DNA of 64,000 bases from Chrysomallon squamiferum. Taxonomy: Eukaryota; Mollusca; Gastropoda; Neomphalida; Peltospiridae. The translations under genes were made by a program, and so were the position numbers. Every line of letters starts with the position of its first letter. The first letter of the stretch is position 1. Shown here one piece after another: positions 62,016 through 64,000 of this stretch. Under the pieces are notes generated by a model that had not been told where the DNA came from, made no database searches, and was given only the letters and a program-made list of their open reading frames with translations. The DNA is taken from contig CM022670.1 of assembly GCA_012295275.1 (NCBI GenBank), positions 32,141,938 through 32,205,937 of the forward strand, written 5' to 3'.

Positions 62016-63730
62016 TTATTATTATATGAAATAATAACCAAACCAAAATACAAATCAAAATAACATTTACATTTTATATACCCTGAGATTTAAATTCTTA
62101 TATATGTTACAACCAATTTTTTTAAAAGATAATGTTTGGTTCCAGTTAAAAATAATTAAAAGTTTTCTTTATATTAATTTAAAATATTTGTCAGTAAATC
62201 TAAATGGATAGGTAGTTGGACATAATACTTAAATAATTACCAAGTCAGGATTGCCAGAAAACACAAAGAGGGCATTTTCCCAAAATGTCTTAAATTCAAA
62301 TGCAATGTTGATACGATCACTGCGATATCTGGATATTTTAGGCAACTCAGAATACCCAGTTCCATCAAAGTAGTATATATTGGTGCTTATTGGTACTGTT
62401 GGTCTGAAAATATATCAAAGGTATCTATTATATATTCAGTATTTTTTCAGTAAAAAATGCACATATTCAGTAATTACAGTAAATAAAAACATGACTTAAA
62501 ACAAAGAGAGACAATAGAGAAGGAGAGAATGATAATCTACAATGCAAACAATTCAATTAAAAAATTTGTATCTTCGTACATATCATTATATATATGTCTT
62601 CTCTTTTTGTGTGTGTGTTTGTTAATGATTTAAGTATCTATGAAACAAAAACTGGATGTCTGTTAATAGAAAAACTAAGTCAACAGCATACATCTTGGTG
62701 TTCAAAAGAGCAACCAATATCAAACATTAATTTCAGAATGAGATCATTATTACTGTTAATAAAAGACTACTTACACATCACTACAAGCTCTGCATGATGG
62801 TGCAGATGTCTTGAAATGAAATGTACCAACACTGTGACCATCAATAACCACTCGGCCCATGCATCCTGTCAGATTGTTTGAACTAACTGTTGGAGGCACC
62901 TAGAATTTTCAAAACAACAATTCAGATCTTGATTTATAAATTCCCATTCAAGAAAAAAAATATCATTTTTTGGAAAGAAATAATTATTTTAAGAAGAAAA
63001 AATATAATAACTGCACTTACAGAATAACTTGCATTTACTCCTGCAAAGAAAAGATCAGAATTCTCATCCAGCTTCATAACAGAATACCCAACAGGTGAGG
63101 TCCCACTCTGTTGCTTGGCATTGCTTTCAGTATTTTTGATTTGCCACACTTTGAGAAGACCAACACGAGCCACCCTGAGATAAATTAATAATACAAACAA
63201 AGTGTAAGATGGTTTTGTTTAAAAAATCTGTTTTTAATTAAGAAATTCTTTAGCTTTATTTTATGTACTGATCTGTGAGTGTTTTGATAAAGAGACACTA
63301 GTTTTATAATTATATTTTTTAGTTTAAATCTAGATAATTAAAGCTGAAATTTTAAATTCATTTTCTAAGGAATAAAAATAAATTTCAAATTAAAATATTT
63401 ACTAAATAATTAACTATGATTCGGTACTGATGAAAAATTCTAATTTAATAATTTGAAATTTAAAATTTTCTGAAATAATTAAGTATTAATTCATATTTAA
63501 ATTAAATGATTTGGTTTATTTTTGAAAACCATTTTCTGAGTATATCAAAAATCAACTAAAATAACTATCCAAATTTACCTCTTGGCAACAACTCTATACC
63601 ACTTGAGTCCTTCTTCATCATCAGCAGGTACTACGTTGATTATCTCGTCATGGATTATCTCCCCTATTCCACCACCAACATTCCAAACGAATCTCACTTT
63701 ATTGTTTCTCAATTCAACAGCAAGAAATTC
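50527..63730 (-). CDS. laminin subunit alpha, 3' part (LG1 to LG5), 16 exons, frame broken once
   Basis: Sixteen exons, read from 63730 down to the TAA at 50529-50527, encode 959 residues (counting one missing base) that form most of LG1 and all of LG2-LG5, the C-terminal globe of laminin alpha chains. The five LG repeats show the expected features: F.FRT or F.FKT strands with runs like GMFFLL or GIILTV, W(H/N) positions, GG(V/I/F)P loops and a closing pair of cysteines. Laminin alpha chains trimerise with beta and gamma; their LG domains bind integrins, dystroglycan and heparan sulphate in basement membrane. A long linker separates LG3 from LG4. The 5' part lies beyond the window. I cannot assign alpha-1/2 versus alpha-3/4/5 class from memory, so no symbol is given. 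Exon 56844-56989 lacks one base (see its entry). Confidence 0.93.
51222..51584 (-). CDS. laminin alpha exon, main body of LG5
   Basis: Residues 791-911: HTFEVGETLDISLEFRTSKQ, NGIILTVSS, RWHRVKAEVV and SPLFIGGFS. A single 363-base exon, phase 1 at both ends, which could be skipped without breaking the frame. Confidence 0.95.
52112..52265 (-). CDS. laminin alpha exon, end of LG4
   Basis: Residues 740-790: VRGCLRNFFVNKEYIDFSDI, RGVFLCNKDVEPGASFTGFS. Carries the closing cysteine pair of LG4. Its first 39 bases are repeated in decayed form in the intron upstream. Confidence 0.94.
52226..52660 (-). repeat. tandem array derived from the exon start and its 3' splice site
   Basis: The unit starts in the exon (AAATTTCTTAGACATCCTCG on the plus strand) and runs into the intron through ATTCCATTTGTTTAATAATA and TAGCTCAGCACTGA. 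Diverged copies start at about 52330, 52424, 52494 and 52577. The last retains AATTTCTAAGACATACTCAA, which mirrors the exon. Confidence 0.65.
52704..52850 (-). CDS. laminin alpha exon, middle of LG4
   Basis: Residues 691-739: VIVEKGRKNIHLRVENE and STPMYVGGVPDPQALKGDL. Exactly 49 codons, phase 0 at both ends. Confidence 0.95.
53481..53670 (-). CDS. laminin alpha exon, start of LG4
   Basis: Residues 627-690: FNISFDFRTFYPNGMFFLLT and GNFSDGMWHS, the typical beginning of an LG fold. Confidence 0.95.
53977..54384 (-). CDS. laminin alpha exon, end of LG3 plus LG3-LG4 linker
   Basis: Residues 491-626 in one 408-base exon. It begins LLNLNLPVQYKRADIGRCVY (end of LG3) and continues through a polar, Ser/Thr/Pro-rich linker with VETTAAATTSSKILPKTGPS. 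It ends with the first strands of LG4 and a basic IKIKKKEVSK. No RxxR-type furin site is apparent in the linker. Phase 2 at both ends. Confidence 0.93.
55078..55257 (-). CDS. laminin alpha exon, LG3
   Basis: Residues 431-490: ILMFVDDKQMAEGQLSRTID, MYVGGIPRGLDVI and LEGCISDIVIND. Confidence 0.95.
55249..56015 (-). repeat. decayed tandem array extending from a 3' splice site
   Basis: The plus-strand phrase ATCAGTATTCTGAAAAGAGA at the exon edge (55249) recurs in diverged form at about 55355, 55419, 55538, 55645, 55762 and 55988. Most copies are followed or preceded by ATAATGGATAATTTGGAGTA and TTTTATTAATTTTTGAGGAA. The intron is thus largely built of copies of its own acceptor region. Confidence 0.6.
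56158..56297 (-). CDS. laminin alpha exon, LG3
   Basis: Residues 385-430: NYYSLALLDGEIEGRFSAGG and PGQWNDAKVHNVAVVKVNK. The downstream reading frame fits only if the preceding exon is 147 bases. Confidence 0.94.
56844..56989 (-). CDS. laminin alpha exon, start of LG3, with a one-base frameshift
   Basis: The exon starts in frame as GIRKVGFYGDGFTTFKGENI then PKNDG. After the GGG at 56917-56915 the protein continues only in another frame: DVSLSFITRQDDALLLLANS then VDQS. Splice phases of both neighbours are 0, so 147 bases are expected but only 146 are present. Read as given, the frame leaves laminin and meets TAA at the donor. A missing G in a short G run, as an assembly error or a true mutation, explains it. 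Confidence 0.9.
57481..57607 (-). CDS. laminin alpha exon, end of LG2
   Basis: Residues 293-335: ISIENTNFLGCMRAVGVGPF and GNYVGISPGCKES, the closing cysteine pair of LG2. Confidence 0.95.
57608..60607. other. large laminin intron (3.0 kb)
   Basis: No exon is seen. The intron contains a diverged tandem array at 59360-59580 and a GAT/AAT-rich patch near 58,380-58,470. Its open frames have no protein similarity I recognise. Confidence 0.6.
59360..59580. repeat. diverged tandem repeat, about 80-85 bp
   Basis: Three successive phrases of the form TAATTAATT..TTAATAA.CTGT.TA.TA.AGAA..TCTAAAC occur at about 59378, 59441 and 59527. Confidence 0.5.
60608..60743 (-). CDS. laminin alpha exon, LG2
   Basis: Residues 248-292: VLRVDNVETILTAAPPG and LKSKPMYIGGVPESFDLTPF. 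Confidence 0.95.
60880..61000. repeat. intronic tandem duplication, about 70 bp unit
   Basis: Two copies share TTCTTT..AAAACAG.T...A.TTAAAATAA.TT.TGTG in order. Confidence 0.45.
61689..61836 (-). CDS. laminin alpha exon, LG2
   Basis: Residues 199-247: GDFISVELHEGKVVLHFYNG and TNKWVKVFVEKKGYE. Confidence 0.95.
61858..62012 (+). repeat. GAT/AAT complex microsatellite in laminin intron
   Basis: GATGATGATAACGATGAT passes into long, interrupted AAT runs up to 62012, only 20 bases from the 61836 exon edge. The Leu-rich minus-strand frame across it is a translation of this repeat. Confidence 0.95.
62241..62403 (-). CDS. laminin alpha exon, start of LG2
   Basis: Residues 144-198: ISTNIYYFDGTGYSELPK, RINIAFEFKTFWENALFVFS. 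Confidence 0.95.
62775..62899 (-). CDS. laminin alpha exon, end of LG1
   Basis: Residues 103-143: NNLTGCMGRVVIDGHSVGTF and KTSAPSCRACSD. Three cysteines close LG1; the CRAC spacing differs from the usual single closing cysteine. Confidence 0.94.
63021..63174 (-). CDS. laminin alpha exon, LG1
   Basis: Residues 51-102: VARVGLLKVWQIKNTESNAK and NSDLFFAGVNASYS. Confidence 0.94.
63579..63730 (-). CDS. laminin alpha exon, first visible (LG1, partial gene)
   Basis: Residues 1-50 of the visible part: EFLAVELRNNKVRFVWNVGG and GLKWYRVVAKR. It starts on a codon boundary after TTTTCTTGTAG. Exons for the start of LG1 and the coiled-coil, EGF and N-terminal regions must lie beyond position 64000. Confidence 0.94.
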
Positions 63731-64000
63731 CTACAAGAAAATTGTTTAAAATACAATGCATTCTGTTTTACCAGATAAAAATGCAAAAAAAAAAAAATTC
63801 GATTCTTTTCAAAAATTATTTGAGATCCGCATATTTAAAGGTTTAAAATAGATTTGAGACAATTTATACAAAACACTAAGAAGAAACATTTAGTAAAAAT
63901 TTACAAAAACTATTAGTAAATATTTTTGAATTATTTAAAGGGATCTTGATTAAGCAATTAATACAAATGAAAAGATTATCTTTGACAAATCATGCCTGTC

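Noticed and set aside
61808-62053. Leu-rich 81-codon minus-strand frame resembling a membrane segment
   Set aside because: The leucine run is the translation of an AAT microsatellite in an intron, fused to the end of a laminin exon.

Overview
The window is nuclear DNA of an intron-rich animal. It is strongly A+T rich by eye, full of di- and trinucleotide microsatellites, and its genes are cut into many short exons with canonical GT-AG introns. The proteins are bilaterian-like, and the exportin-2 aligns with the vertebrate protein almost end to end from memory. A non-vertebrate, probably marine lophotrochozoan such as a mollusc, is my best guess; this is inference, and no diagnostic lineage marker was seen.

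Layout. Positions 1 to about 28,430 hold no gene I can recognise. This gene desert carries simple repeats, degenerate minisatellites, a striking 86-92 bp inverted repeat (4375-4466 and 5866-5951), one unrecognised protein-like fragment (17224-17412, minus), and a series of higher-complexity islands that look like non-coding regulatory DNA. At about 28,450-29,380 a CpG-richer patch with NRF1-, E-box- and CCAAT-like motifs looks like the promoter and first non-coding exon of OST4. The OST4 coding exon is at 32343-32456 (plus strand), with a likely 3' UTR exon from 33022. An acidic mini-exon candidate and a hAT-like MITE lie in its first intron.

CSE1L (exportin-2) follows on the minus strand. 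Twenty-six coding exons from 45051 down to 34443 join without a frame break into a 968-residue protein. Its probable promoter and first non-coding exon are near 46.2-46.35 kb, and it converges with OST4. After about 4 kb of repeat-bearing intergenic DNA comes the 3' part of a laminin alpha chain gene, also on the minus strand: sixteen exons (63730 down to 50527) encoding the rest of LG1 plus LG2-LG5. It is cut by the window edge at the 5' side. One of its exons (56844-56989) is one base short, which breaks the frame inside LG3.

The three genes do not form a pathway: OST4 acts in ER N-glycosylation, CSE1L in nuclear transport, and laminin alpha in basement membrane. The most unusual signals are the inverted repeat in the desert, the laminin frameshift, and two laminin introns filled with decayed tandem copies of the adjoining 3' splice-site region.
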